A stretch of 64,000 nucleotides of DNA from Methanococcoides sp. LMO-2 (lineage in GTDB: Archaea > Halobacteriota > Methanosarcinia > Methanosarcinales > Methanosarcinaceae): positions 558,001-622,000 of the forward strand of contig NZ_JBCAUS010000002.1 of assembly GCF_038432375.1 (NCBI RefSeq), given 5' to 3'. The position numbers and the translations under genes are program-made. Below, piece by piece: positions 1 through 8,918 of the stretch. The notes beneath the pieces were generated by a model. It had not been told where the DNA came from and searched no databases. It saw only the letters and a list, made by a program, of their open reading frames with translations. Position 1 is the first letter of the stretch, and each line of letters begins with the position of its first letter.

Positions 1-506
1 CCATGAACTGGGCGATAGGTAACCCGCAGGTCGAGGAAGGGACTGTTGTCGAAGGAGATGACACATGGTTTGGAAGCTCTGCAACACTCTACATCACCCG
101 CTACGATGAAGGTGTCCCGAAACTGAAGTACAAGGGCGAGACCCTTGAGCTTGCGGTTACAGGTAAGAACACCTATGAGACCACCATCGAACCTAAGAAC
201 ATCGGTATGCATGATGTCTCAGGCTATCCGATCGCTGTGAACTACGCCATCGAATACCGTGATGTCGGCCTGAACGAGGACCTTCCTGTGCTCATCAAGG
301 CAAACGGTGGTAAGACCTACAGCGAGAACGAAGCACTTGCATTGCTGCTTACAGATGCCAAAGCTAACTCACTTAAGAGCGTTCAGCAACCTGTCAGCCA
401 GAAACTGCTCTTCCTTATTGCAGCATTACTGCTCTTCCTCACAGAGATAGCAGTAAGAAGAATAAGGGAAATAAGGGCAGCCAACAGGGAAAGGGCAGAG
501 CAATAA
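1..506 (+). CDS. membrane-anchored protein, C-terminal part (5' end outside window)
   Basis: Only the 3' end is present: the frame is open from base 3 to a TAA at 504-506. The visible 167 residues are a beta-rich, probably extracytoplasmic region, then a single membrane helix at about residues 133-149 (LLFLIAALLLFLTEIAV) and a short basic cytoplasmic tail (RRIREIRAANRERAEQ). An external domain ending in one helix plus an RR-rich tail resembles the ends of membrane-anchored von Willebrand factor A-type proteins. The VWA domain itself would lie upstream of the window, so that family assignment is a guess. The methionine at base 3 is probably internal. Confidence 0.6.
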   Translation, partial: MNWAIGNPQVEEGTVVEGDDTWFGSSATLYITRYDEGVPKLKYKGETLELAVTGKNTYETTIEPKNIGMHDVSGYPIAVNYAIEYRDVGLNEDLPVLIKANGGKTYSENEALALLLTDAKANSLKSVQQPVSQKLLFLIAALLLFLTEIAVRRIREIRAANRERAEQ

Positions 507-524
507 TTCTGCCTTCTTTTTTTT
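492..524 (+). terminator. hairpin plus T8, overlapping the stop codon
   Basis: An 8-bp stem (492-499 with 508-515, one G-T pair) has its loop over the TAA stop of the preceding gene and is followed by eight T residues at 517-524. This is an intrinsic-type terminator. Confidence 0.6.
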
Positions 525-572
525 CAAAAACGCATGCAGAAGACTACGGATTTATTCGTAGTTAAAGTAATG

Positions 573-628
573 AATATATAAGATTCATTCGTACTGTGAC
601 CTGATGACAAACAACAAAGTCATCAGGT
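573..628 (+). promoter_or_regulatory. TATA box with inverted repeat covering start site and RBS
   Basis: A TATA-like AATATATA lies at 573-580, predicting transcription start near 603. A perfect 10-bp inverted repeat, ACCTGATGAC (599-608) and its complement (619-628), begins at that point. Its right arm contains most of the AGGTGAT ribosome-binding site for the gene starting at 635, so the element could be a repressor site or an RNA hairpin that masks the ribosome-binding site. Confidence 0.5.
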
Positions 629-634
629 GATATT

Positions 635-1396
635 ATGAACACAAAAAATGTTTCACTTCCATTAATAATACTGATCATACTTTCCACGATAGCCTTAGGT
701 GCTATCATCCTGAGTTCTGGCGACAACACCAATGAAGAGATTTTGATCGACAACGGTGGTCTGGATGCAGAGAATGCACCGGATGACAATAACAATGCTG
801 ATGATAGCAACGTACTACAGCCAATAGAGACAATCGCAACAATTGTAGGTATCGACTCATGGGACGGAACTAAGGTCCTGCTTCTTGATCAGGATGAGAG
901 CGTAATCGGAGAAGGATACCCATGCGACCTGTATCTGATGATCGGAGAGGAAACAACAATCACAGACAGCAACGGTAACGAGCTTGTTTTCGAGGACCTT
1001 TCCGAGGGAACAAGGATCGAAGCACACTACGGACCAATGACAACAAGAAGCCTGCCACCACAGAGCAGTGCTGTGAGCATTGTCGTGCTTGATGAAAATG
1101 TTCCGACCGGTCCACAGCCTGTCAAGACTACCGGAACTATACTCGGAACAGAAGTATGGAGTGAGAACACAGTCCTGCTTTTGGACCAGGATGAAAGCGA
1201 TATCGGAGAAGGATATCCATGTGACATCTTTCTGGTAACTGCTGAGGAAACGGTCATCATGGACAACGACGGGAACGAGCTTACCATTGAAGACCTTACC
1301 GAAGGAACAAGGGTAGAGGCTTACTACGGACCAATGGTAACTGCAAGCCTGCCACCACAAAGTGGGACTCTGAAGATCGTGGTTCTGGAAGAATGA
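635..1396 (+). CDS. exported protein with two tandem DUF3221-like repeats
   Basis: This 253-residue protein starts with a hydrophobic signal or anchor (about residues 8-27), followed by an acidic Asn/Asp-rich linker to about residue 75. Two copies of an approximately 80-residue unit follow (about 78-160 and 164-253). Both copies contain VLLLDQDES, IGEGYPCD, the LSEGTR/LTEGTR turn, YGPM and SLPPQS. The YGP...SLPPQ signature resembles the small OB-like YobA/DUF3221 proteins of Firmicutes, which is recalled rather than searched. The protein probably sits at or outside the membrane; its function is unknown. The start has an AGGTGAT ribosome-binding site. Confidence 0.7.
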   Translation: MNTKNVSLPLIILIILSTIALGAIILSSGDNTNEEILIDNGGLDAENAPDDNNNADDSNVLQPIETIATIVGIDSWDGTKVLLLDQDESVIGEGYPCDLYLMIGEETTITDSNGNELVFEDLSEGTRIEAHYGPMTTRSLPPQSSAVSIVVLDENVPTGPQPVKTTGTILGTEVWSENTVLLLDQDESDIGEGYPCDIFLVTAEETVIMDNDGNELTIEDLTEGTRVEAYYGPMVTASLPPQSGTLKIVVLEE

Positions 1397-1412
1397 AATA
1401 AGAAAACTATTG

Positions 1413-1461
1413 CATGGCTACAAAAGATAATCAGTTTTTGTACCATGACCCCCTCTTTTTT
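1413..1461 (+). terminator. terminator after the two-repeat exported protein
   Basis: CATGG (1413-1417), a bulged C, and TACAAAA (1419-1425) pair with TTTTGTA (1436-1442) and CCATG (1443-1447). A T-rich tract follows at 1454-1461. The position fits the end of the 635-1396 transcript. Confidence 0.5.
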
Positions 1462-1597
1462 CTGACAATTCTAAATTTCTGACCATCCATCATCAACTCC
1501 ACCAACTATCCCCCTTTCTCCCAAAAGTCTAATACTCTTAAATTTCAATCTTACTTACAGTTAAAAGAATAATTCATTCTAATAACGGGGGTCAATC

Positions 1598-4003
1598 ATG
1601 GGAGATAGCAAATACATTCGATGGTTCGAAGAGATCAGTATAGAAGACATTCCTCTGGTAGGAGGTAAGAATGCCTCGCTCGGTGAGATGTACCGGGAGC
1701 TCACAGAGAAGGATATCAGTATACCCAATGGTTTCGCGGTCACAGCAGAAGCATACTGGCATGTCCTGGAATCTGCAGGCGTCCTCCAGGATCTTAAAGA
1801 TACACTTGAAGGACTGGATACATCCGATGTCAGTGATCTTGCCGAGAGAGGGAAAAAGGCAAGGAGTATCGTCCTCGATGCAGGGATACCGGATGACCTA
1901 TGGGAAGAGATAAAGGAAGCCTACGACAAATTGAGCGAGGAATACGGTTCAGAGACCGATGTTGCGGTTCGCAGTTCTGCAACAGCAGAGGATCTTCCTG
2001 ATGCCTCTTTTGCAGGACAGCAGGAAACCTACCTGAATATACACGGCTACCACTCACTGAAAGATGCATGTAACCGATGCTTTGCTTCCCTTTTCACGGA
2101 CAGGGCGATCTCCTATCGTGTGCATCACAACTTCGACCACTTCAAGGTCGGCCTTTCAATAGGCGTCATGAAGATGGTGAGATCAGACCTCGCATCCAGC
2201 GGCGTGATCTTCACAATCGACACCGAATCCGGGTTCGAGGATGTTGTTTTCATTACAGGGGCCTACGGTCTCGGTGAGAATGTCGTGCAGGGAGCTGTCA
2301 ATCCGGATGAGTTCTACGTCTTCAAGCCCACCCTGAAAGAAGGCTACAAGCCAATAATCAAGAAAAAAAGGGGCAGCAAAGCTATAATGATGATCTACGG
2401 ACGCGGGGATTCGCGTGTGCTTACCCGTAACGTTGAGGTTCCCCTTGCAGAGAGGAGGAAGTTCTGTATCAACGATGTCGAGATCCTCCAGCTTGCGAAG
2501 TACGCTGCTACCATCGAGGATCATTATTCTAAAAAGAAAGGGAAAGCTGTGCCTATGGATATCGAGTGGGCGAAGGACGGTAACACCGGCGAGTTGTTCA
2601 TTGTACAAGCAAGACCCGAGACCGTGCAATCGAGGAAGAGGAAGGATGTCCTTGAGACCTACTTCCTTGACGATCGCTCGAACGTTCTTGTAAAGGGCAG
2701 GAGTGTGGGTGACAAGATCGCAGCCGGAAAGGTGCATGTGATCGATGATGTATCCAAACTGCCATCTTTCAAACAGGGAGAGATACTGGTAGCTGATACC
2801 ACAACACCTGACTGGGAACCTGTCATGAAACGTGCCACTGCCATCATTACTAACAAAGGCGGAAGAACATGCCATGCAGCCATAGTCAGCCGTGAGCTGG
2901 GAGTTCCGGCCGTTGTGGGTGCAGAGGATGCAACTGAAAATCTGAAGAACGGAATGGATGTAACATTGAGCTGTGCTGAAGGCGATATCGGCAGGATCTA
3001 TGAAGGAATACTGCCTTTCCATGTGGAAACCGTTGACCTCAAGGACCTTGGAGATACGAAGACAGAGATGATGATGAACCTTGGAAATCCGGAAGAGGCC
3101 TTTGGACTTTCAATGATACCAAACGACGGCATCGGACTGGCAAGACTTGAGTTCATCATCACCAGCTACATCAAGGTCCATCCAATGGCACTGGTGCATC
3201 CTGAAAAGGTGGAAGATGAAAATGCCCTCAGAGAGATAGAGAAGCTCACTGCCGGATATGAAAACAAGGAAGACTATTTCGTGGAGAAACTTTCCCAGGG
3301 AGTAGCCACAATTGTAGCTTCGTTCTACCCGAAACCCGTTGTCGTACGCATGAGTGACTTCAAATCCAACGAATATGCCAGCCTAATCGGCGGTGAGTAC
3401 TTCGAGTTCGAGGAGAGCAACCCGATGATCGGTTTCAGGGGAGCATCTCGTTATTATGATGAACGCTACAGGGAAGGGTTTGCACTTGAGTGCAAGGCCA
3501 TGAAGAAGGTCAGGGACGAGATGGGACTGAAAAACCTCATCCTCATGATACCTTTCTGCAGGCGTGTGGAAGAAGCGGAAAAAGTGATCGCAGAGATGGA
3601 AAAGAACGGTCTGGTAAGAGGACAGAACGGCCTGCAGGTCTATGTAATGTGCGAGATCCCAAGCAATGTCCTGCTGATAGATGAGTTCAGCAAATACTTT
3701 GATGGCTTCTCCATAGGCTCCAATGATCTCACCCAGCTGACCCTTGGTGTGGACAGGGATTCGGAGATACTGGCATCGTCATTCGATGAGAGGGATGAGG
3801 CTGTGAAGAAGATAGTTTCCATGGCAGTGCAGGGAGCAAAAAGGAATGGCAAGCACAGTGGCATCTGTGGTCAGGCGCCAAGTGATTTCCCGGAATTTGC
3901 TGAGTTCCTTGTGAAGGAAGGTATTGATTCGATCTCGTTGAATCCGGATTCTGTGATGAAGATCTCATTAAAGGTACTGGAGACCGAGAAAGAAATGGGA
4001 TGA
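1598..4003 (+). CDS. ppsA: phosphoenolpyruvate synthase
   Basis: This 801-residue enzyme makes PEP from pyruvate and ATP, releasing AMP and phosphate, the first gluconeogenic step from pyruvate. The N-terminal PEP/pyruvate-binding ATP-grasp domain spans about residues 1-345 (VGGKNASLGEM at 21, AVRSSATAEDLP near 123). The swivelling phosphohistidine domain has GGRTCHAAIVSRELG, giving catalytic His426. The C-terminal TIM barrel ends with the conserved GICGQAPSD cysteine loop. Length fits the family. A GGGGGT ribosome-binding site precedes the ATG. It is a single-gene unit facing the convergent metX, with its own terminator. The opposing enzyme, pyruvate kinase, is at 40.7 kb. Confidence 0.95.
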   Translation: MGDSKYIRWFEEISIEDIPLVGGKNASLGEMYRELTEKDISIPNGFAVTAEAYWHVLESAGVLQDLKDTLEGLDTSDVSDLAERGKKARSIVLDAGIPDDLWEEIKEAYDKLSEEYGSETDVAVRSSATAEDLPDASFAGQQETYLNIHGYHSLKDACNRCFASLFTDRAISYRVHHNFDHFKVGLSIGVMKMVRSDLASSGVIFTIDTESGFEDVVFITGAYGLGENVVQGAVNPDEFYVFKPTLKEGYKPIIKKKRGSKAIMMIYGRGDSRVLTRNVEVPLAERRKFCINDVEILQLAKYAATIEDHYSKKKGKAVPMDIEWAKDGNTGELFIVQARPETVQSRKRKDVLETYFLDDRSNVLVKGRSVGDKIAAGKVHVIDDVSKLPSFKQGEILVADTTTPDWEPVMKRATAIITNKGGRTCHAAIVSRELGVPAVVGAEDATENLKNGMDVTLSCAEGDIGRIYEGILPFHVETVDLKDLGDTKTEMMMNLGNPEEAFGLSMIPNDGIGLARLEFIITSYIKVHPMALVHPEKVEDENALREIEKLTAGYENKEDYFVEKLSQGVATIVASFYPKPVVVRMSDFKSNEYASLIGGEYFEFEESNPMIGFRGASRYYDERYREGFALECKAMKKVRDEMGLKNLILMIPFCRRVEEAEKVIAEMEKNGLVRGQNGLQVYVMCEIPSNVLLIDEFSKYFDGFSIGSNDLTQLTLGVDRDSEILASSFDERDEAVKKIVSMAVQGAKRNGKHSGICGQAPSDFPEFAEFLVKEGIDSISLNPDSVMKISLKVLETEKEMG

Positions 4004-4037
4004 AGTGGAGGAACGTTTGCCTCCATTAATTTTTTTT
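4004..4037 (+). terminator. ppsA terminator
   Basis: TGGAGG (4006-4011) pairs with CCTCCA (4020-4025) around an 8-base loop. A4004-T4027 and G4005-T4026 can extend the stem. An eight-T run follows at 4030-4037. Confidence 0.6.
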
Positions 4038-4089
4038 ATGAATTCTTCTAATAGAACGAAAATGAGTAACAAATATTGAGTATTGATAG

Positions 4090-4139
4090 AAGGCAAAAAC
4101 AGAAAAAGTAAAAAGCAATCAACCGATCAGCCGGTTGAT
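4090..4139 (-). terminator. metX terminator overlapping its stop codon
   Basis: A perfect 8-bp stem, ATCAACCG (4118-4125) with CGGTTGAT (4132-4139), has a six-base loop and includes the metX stop codon. Reading leftward it is followed by T-rich stretches down to about 4090. Confidence 0.5.
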
Positions 4140-5585
4140 ATCCTCACTATCGATAATTCCAACAAGCCTCTTCTTCTCATCCACTACAGGCAAAGCGGAA
4201 ATACTGTGTCTTTCCATGCGCTTTGCACCTGCAACGATCGGCTCTTCGGGCGTTGCAACAAGAACTTCCTTTGTCATGATATCGTCCAGATCGTTGCATT
4301 TGAGTGCAACAGCCTTTGAGATATCCCAGGATGTTACGATGCCTGCAAGACAGCCTTTCTCATTTACCACCGGCAAATGTGTCAATCCTTCCTCGAACAT
4401 GACCTTTGCAGCGGTGTCGATGCTCACACCTTCCCTGATGGTGGCGACATCTTCGGTCATCACATCAGCAATGGATGTGTATGAAAGGAAATTGTGAACC
4501 ACGTAATTGATATGACCGCTCTCTAGGAGGAAAGCATCATGACCGTAACTGGAATCGATCTCCCTGTAGCTCACATCATGGTCGTTGAACAGGAGAGCCT
4601 CAACAATTTTCTTTGACTGGTATGGAGGATACAGCCAGTCCGATGTTATGGAAATAATCAGTATCTTTGATCTGATATCCTTCAGACCCTCTGCAAGGGA
4701 ACCATTCTTTGAAAGGTCGAAATAATCCACAGCTTTTGTCACATAGAGATAGGAATTGGCATCAAACCTTTCGGTAAATGTTTCTCCCTGGTATTTCAGG
4801 TAGCTCTCGACCTGGAAATCGTTTGACATATCGAATTTGAAGTTCTCACCCTGCTGCAACTCCCTGCCGAACTTCTCGTGCATGGAATCATCACTGAGAT
4901 ATGTGATATGAGCGATCATTCTAGCTGTGGCTAACCCATGCACAGGAGCCTTGCCGGAATAGTAATCTCCTTCGTTCCAGTCGGGATCTGAGACAATGGC
5001 ATTCCTTCCAACCTCGTTGAAGGCTATCTGCTGAGGTGACGAGACCGCTGTGGAAGCGATCACAACTGCTTTCCTCACGATGTCCGGATAAGCGACCGTC
5101 CACTGGAGGGTCTGCATACCACCCATGGAACCGCCTACTACGGCAAAAAGGGCTTTGATCCCGAGATGTTCTATCAGCTTCTTCTGAACATTGACCATAT
5201 CGCCTATAGTTATCACCGGAAAAGTAATTCCATACGGTTTACCTGTGTCCGGGTTCAGTGATGCAGGACCTGTGGTCCCCATACAGCCACCCAGTACATT
5301 TGAACATATTACGAAATACCTGTCAGTATCCAGGGCTTTCCCCGGTCCGATGAGATCCTCCCACCAGCCGGGTTTGCGGTCATCGGGACTGTGTCTGCCT
5401 GCAGCATGTGCATCGCCAGTGAGGGCGTGGCAGACAAGGATTGCGTTACTTTTGTCCTTGTTCAGATTACCATAGGTCTCATAGGCGACTCTGATATCCT
5501 TCAGGGTCTGCCCTCCTTCTAAAAGGAAATCACCTTTTATCGTATGAAAATTGGTTCCAACAATACCTACGGACCTTTCACTCAC
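4119..5585 (-). CDS. metX: homoserine O-acetyltransferase with C-terminal CBS pair
   Basis: This 488-residue protein transfers an acetyl group from acetyl-CoA to homoserine, supplying the substrate of the MetY encoded just upstream. The alpha/beta-hydrolase domain covers about residues 1-370 with [12 protein letters not shown], a nucleophile elbow GGSMGG (Ser153), TSDWLYPP and YGHDAFL for the Asp/His of the triad. Residues from about 374 to 488 are two CBS domains, a likely adenylate-type ligand sensor and an extension absent from ordinary MetX. The start is GTG, overlapping the metY stop by four bases (GTGA), so translation is probably coupled. Confidence 0.92.
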   Translation of the reverse strand: MSERSVGIVGTNFHTIKGDFLLEGGQTLKDIRVAYETYGNLNKDKSNAILVCHALTGDAHAAGRHSPDDRKPGWWEDLIGPGKALDTDRYFVICSNVLGGCMGTTGPASLNPDTGKPYGITFPVITIGDMVNVQKKLIEHLGIKALFAVVGGSMGGMQTLQWTVAYPDIVRKAVVIASTAVSSPQQIAFNEVGRNAIVSDPDWNEGDYYSGKAPVHGLATARMIAHITYLSDDSMHEKFGRELQQGENFKFDMSNDFQVESYLKYQGETFTERFDANSYLYVTKAVDYFDLSKNGSLAEGLKDIRSKILIISITSDWLYPPYQSKKIVEALLFNDHDVSYREIDSSYGHDAFLLESGHINYVVHNFLSYTSIADVMTEDVATIREGVSIDTAAKVMFEEGLTHLPVVNEKGCLAGIVTSWDISKAVALKCNDLDDIMTKEVLVATPEEPIVAGAKRMERHSISALPVVDEKKRLVGIIDSEDINRLIG

Positions 5586-6880
5586 TTCTGGGACCTCTCT
5601 AAAGCCTGATCAATGTCAGCAATTATATCTTCTGCATTTTCAAGACCTACGGACATCCTTATGAAATCATCGGTCACACCTGTCTGCTCACGTTCTTCCT
5701 TTGTGAGCTGCTGGTGTGTTGTGGATGCAGGGTGGACAACAAGTGTCTTTGCATCACCGATGTTTGCCAGGTGTGAAAGTAATTCCACGCTCTCGATGAA
5801 CTTCCTGCCTGCTTCCAGTCCGCCCTTGACACCGAATCCAAGGATAGCGCCATAGCTTCCTTCCAGGTATTTGCCTGCAAGTTCATGGGATGGATGATCC
5901 TCAAGGCCGGGGTAGTTAACCCATTCCACCAGAGGATGGGATGCAAGGTGCTTTGCGACCTTCAGTGCATTCTCACCGTGCCTCTGTACCCTTAAGGAAA
6001 GTGTTTCCACACCCTGTATGAACTGGAATGCATTGAAAGGGCTCATTGCAGGTCCAAGGTCACGCAGATGTTGTGTGCGTACCCTGAGTATGAAAGCAAG
6101 GTTTCCCATTCCCGGAATATCCCCGAAGGATTCCCAGAACTTCAGGCCATGGTAACTGGGGTCGGGTTCTGTGAACTCAGGGAATTTTCCATTGTCCCAG
6201 TTGAAGTTTCCGGAATCCACTATGATACCACCTATGGAAGTACCGTGACCTCCAAGGAACTTTGTTGCGGATAATACAACAATGTCTGCACCATGGTCTA
6301 TCGGCTTTGCGATACCTACACCTACAGTGTTGTCTACAATAAGTGGGACACCTGCGTCATGGGCGATCTTTGCGATCTTATCCAGATCCGGCACGTCAAG
6401 CTTTGGATTTCCGATGATCTCTACATAGATAGCTCGGGTCTTATCGGTGATAGCCTTCTCGAACTCTTCCGGTTTCGTGGAGTCCACAAAGTGAACCTTC
6501 CTTCCGAATTTCGGAAGGGTGTGATTGAAGAGCTGGTATGTGCCACCATAGAGATTATTCGCAGAGACTATCTCATCACCAAGCTGTGTGACAGCCAACA
6601 CTGTTAAGGAAATGGCAGCCATTCCTGAAGCTACGCCAAGTGCACCTGTACCGCCTTCGATAGCAGCCACTCTTTCTTCCAGCACACCGGTGGTCGGGTT
6701 CATCAGGCGTGTGTAGATGTTGCCGAATTCCTTCAGCGCGAAAAGGTTCGCTGCATGGTCTGCATCCTTAAAGAGATAGGCAGCGGTCTGGTAAATAGGA
6801 ACAGCGCGGGATCCCGTGGGGTCCGGCACATGTCCTGCATGCAATGCTAATGTATCTAATCCGTAATTCTTGTCAGTCAT
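5582..6880 (-). CDS. metY: O-acetylhomoserine sulfhydrylase (PLP-dependent)
   Basis: The 432-residue enzyme of the Cys/Met-metabolism PLP family makes homocysteine from O-acetylhomoserine and sulfide. Visible landmarks are [22 protein letters not shown]-type substrate contacts (YTRLMNPT near 56), the [12 protein letters not shown] loop, IVDNTVG with the cofactor aspartate, and [10 protein letters not shown] giving PLP-lysine Lys207. Its length and the long insertion after Lys207 favour sulfhydrylase over cystathionine synthase. A GAGGT ribosome-binding site overlaps the SepCysS stop codon nine bases upstream, placing it second in a three-gene operon. Confidence 0.92.
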   Translation of the reverse strand: MTDKNYGLDTLALHAGHVPDPTGSRAVPIYQTAAYLFKDADHAANLFALKEFGNIYTRLMNPTTGVLEERVAAIEGGTGALGVASGMAAISLTVLAVTQLGDEIVSANNLYGGTYQLFNHTLPKFGRKVHFVDSTKPEEFEKAITDKTRAIYVEIIGNPKLDVPDLDKIAKIAHDAGVPLIVDNTVGVGIAKPIDHGADIVVLSATKFLGGHGTSIGGIIVDSGNFNWDNGKFPEFTEPDPSYHGLKFWESFGDIPGMGNLAFILRVRTQHLRDLGPAMSPFNAFQFIQGVETLSLRVQRHGENALKVAKHLASHPLVEWVNYPGLEDHPSHELAGKYLEGSYGAILGFGVKGGLEAGRKFIESVELLSHLANIGDAKTLVVHPASTTHQQLTKEEREQTGVTDDFIRMSVGLENAEDIIADIDQALERSQK

Positions 6881-6889
6881 AATTGTACC

Positions 6890-8269
6890 TCAGTTGATGT
6901 TAAGTTCGTATTTTTCAGCGATCTCAAGGAATGCATCCGAGAGATAGTGTATCTGGTCCCATGAAAGTCCGTATGTGCTCAGCTTCCAGCTTCTTGTAGC
7001 ACCCGGGAACTCGCCTACGATGCCACGTTTCTTCAGTTCGTCACTGAAGAAGTAGCCCCTGCGCTTGTGTGTCTTTGCAACCTTGTCGAAGCTGTTGGTT
7101 GTGTCCACCTTGGTAAGGGCATGCTTTCTCGGGAATTCGCTCAGCACTTCATTTCCTTCGATCCTCAGGAACTCGTTGAGGAAATAGTTGGATTTCTTGA
7201 CTTCCTCATCCCAGTGCTTTGTCCTTTCTTTTACATACGGGAACGATGCCATCATAGACAGCAATGGAGCTCCCATCAGTGTGCACCCAAGGAACTCGAC
7301 CTCCTTGATACCAAACTTCCTGCCAGTGACATCACCCACCATCTGTGTGGTCCTGAATATCTTGTCAGCCCATTCTTCCGTGGTTGCCAGCACTCCTGAC
7401 GGAGCCACTGAGGCCATGCTCTTGTGGCCGGAACCTACTATAAAGTCCGCACCGAGCTTCTTTCCATTTACAGGCATGATACCCACTGTATATGCCCCAT
7501 TGTACAGGAACGGAATTCCATACTCCTGTGCCACTTTACCGATACCGTAGATATCGTGTTCATTACATAGCAGATAGTCGAAATGGTCGATCATGATAAG
7601 GGACGGTAACTTTCCGGTCTCTTTCTTCACTTCATCTATCTTGTGTGCCACAGATTCGGCAGTGAGTATATTATCTTCGTTAACAGGAGCCTCTCTGATA
7701 GATCCACCAGCACCCTCTACAGCGAGGAACTCAGTATAATGTGCAAATGCAGATACGACCACATCATCACCCTTTTCAACAAGGGTTGATGCAACGGCCT
7801 GGAAACCTCTCCTGGCACCGGGAACAACTCGTGCCTGGTCCATTCCGACGAACTCAGCGAGATCTGTGTGGAATCCTGCGATCGAAGGCTTTTCGATCTT
7901 ATCAAGCCTGAAAGGCTTTCGGCAACTGTCACATGTTGAGTAACCGTCCCCATAAGCTATGACAGCTTTGCGGGCTTCCGGGGTCAGTCGGCCACCGGCC
8001 TGAATGGGCTGTATATTTATGAACTCCTCTTCCCTTGTACGGCACATAAGATCGCCCACAATACTGACAGGTTGTGTTTGGCCGTCTTTTGCGCCTATCT
8101 CCTCGACAAGGCCGCCAAGACCCGACACGATCTCAGAAAAACGTGCAGACTGCTCGTCGCTCATACCCGTAGGTAGAGCCTCTCTTACGATCTGCCTGAG
8201 ATCCTCCAGTGCAAACTGGGTTTCAAATATTTTGTTGGCGAGATATCTTTTATTGATTTGTTCATCCAT
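6890..8269 (-). CDS. pscS: O-phosphoseryl-tRNA:cysteinyl-tRNA synthase (SepCysS)
   Basis: This 459-residue PLP enzyme converts phosphoseryl-tRNA(Cys) to Cys-tRNA(Cys), the second step of tRNA-dependent cysteine formation in methanogens. The core begins near residue 82 (FINIQPIQAGGRLT) with GDGYSTCDSC giving Cys113 and Cys116, GHKSM giving PLP-lysine Lys283, and FLGCTLMG giving Cys329, which match the three catalytic cysteines known in this family. About 75 residues precede the core compared with roughly 380-residue homologues. This extension may replace the SepCysE scaffold used by other methanogens to bind SepRS (recalled, not tested). The AGGTGGT ribosome-binding site supports this ATG. It is the first gene of the pscS-metY-metX operon. 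Confidence 0.93.
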   Translation of the reverse strand: MDEQINKRYLANKIFETQFALEDLRQIVREALPTGMSDEQSARFSEIVSGLGGLVEEIGAKDGQTQPVSIVGDLMCRTREEEFINIQPIQAGGRLTPEARKAVIAYGDGYSTCDSCRKPFRLDKIEKPSIAGFHTDLAEFVGMDQARVVPGARRGFQAVASTLVEKGDDVVVSAFAHYTEFLAVEGAGGSIREAPVNEDNILTAESVAHKIDEVKKETGKLPSLIMIDHFDYLLCNEHDIYGIGKVAQEYGIPFLYNGAYTVGIMPVNGKKLGADFIVGSGHKSMASVAPSGVLATTEEWADKIFRTTQMVGDVTGRKFGIKEVEFLGCTLMGAPLLSMMASFPYVKERTKHWDEEVKKSNYFLNEFLRIEGNEVLSEFPRKHALTKVDTTNSFDKVAKTHKRRGYFFSDELKKRGIVGEFPGATRSWKLSTYGLSWDQIHYLSDAFLEIAEKYELNIN

Positions 8270-8612
8270 TCTGTTACCACCTGCTCGTTTAGGGACATAT
8301 GAAAAAGCGAATTACTATTTCGACTCCCCAGGCGATCGGTCTGCTATACGTGGACCGGTCTTCTTTCGGCCCTCTTTGATATGTTAACAGCGTTAACATT
8401 GTGCAGATTTACTCAACTGCTATATAAAAGTACCCGAATACAGGACTTATTAATTGCAGAAGTAAACCCACGCCATACTATGGTGGTAGTTACTGATATA
8501 TAAAGAAGAGGATAAAGGCAATGTATCATTATGTACACTAATATGTAATGTATAGCATTGAAGTACTCATATTAGGCATAGACTTTTATAGGGCGAATTT
8601 ATAATATACATG
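8270..8612. other. pscS upstream region outside the operator
   Basis: Besides the pscS promoter and operator this 340-base stretch holds an imperfect hairpin at 8459-8495, AGTAA/TTACT outside and CGCCAT/ATGGTG inside, with an internal loop. A GATATATAAAG box follows at about 8496-8506. No ORF is credible. Confidence 0.3.
8381..8428 (-). promoter_or_regulatory. pscS operon promoter with palindromic operator
   Basis: Reading leftward, TTTATATA at 8421-8428 predicts transcription start near 8398. A perfect inverted repeat, ATGTTAAC-N3-GTTAACAT at 8381-8399, covers this start. The position is typical of an archaeal repressor site, and a sulfur- or cysteine-responsive regulator is the natural guess. 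The leader to the pscS ATG is about 130 bases. Confidence 0.5.
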
Positions 8613-8786
8613 ATACGAGGTCAAGAGTTTGCCGTTTCTCTTGACCTTAGAGATGATCTGAAAAGTCCTAAGAGACTTTCAAAACTTCAAAGTGGGGGCA
8701 AGTGAATTGTCATATCACGGTCTTCTATCCCGTCGGACCGTGATATGCCACTGCATAATTTACTATGAGCGGACACTCTTTTTTGA
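8613..8786 (+). ncRNA. candidate structured small RNA
   Basis: Three hairpins lie in a row with no ORF: a 10-bp perfect stem (8618-8627/8638-8647), a 6-bp stem AAAGTC/GACTTT (8663-8678 region), and a 12-bp perfect stem CATATCACGGTC/GACCGTGATATG (about 8711-8747, 13-base loop). A CTTTTATA box at 8583-8590 predicts transcription start about 8613, just before the first hairpin. A T6 run at about 8779-8784 could end the transcript. It matches no RNA family I recognise. It could be a free small RNA or part of the leader of the downstream surface-protein gene. Confidence 0.45.
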
Positions 8787-8918
8787 ACTATGTATAAGAT
8801 AGATAGCCTGATCTCCATAAGTTAAATTATTAAAGCTTCTTAAGTAAATCTTAATAGTAAGGACAGACCAATATTACATATTCAATTATATTTGTTGGAT
8901 ATCCAGGCGGGGGTTACT

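Noticed and set aside
2183-3022. 279-codon open frame on the minus strand inside ppsA
   Set aside because: It is antisense to a clear PEP synthase, has no ribosome-binding site, and its composition follows the codon pattern of ppsA.
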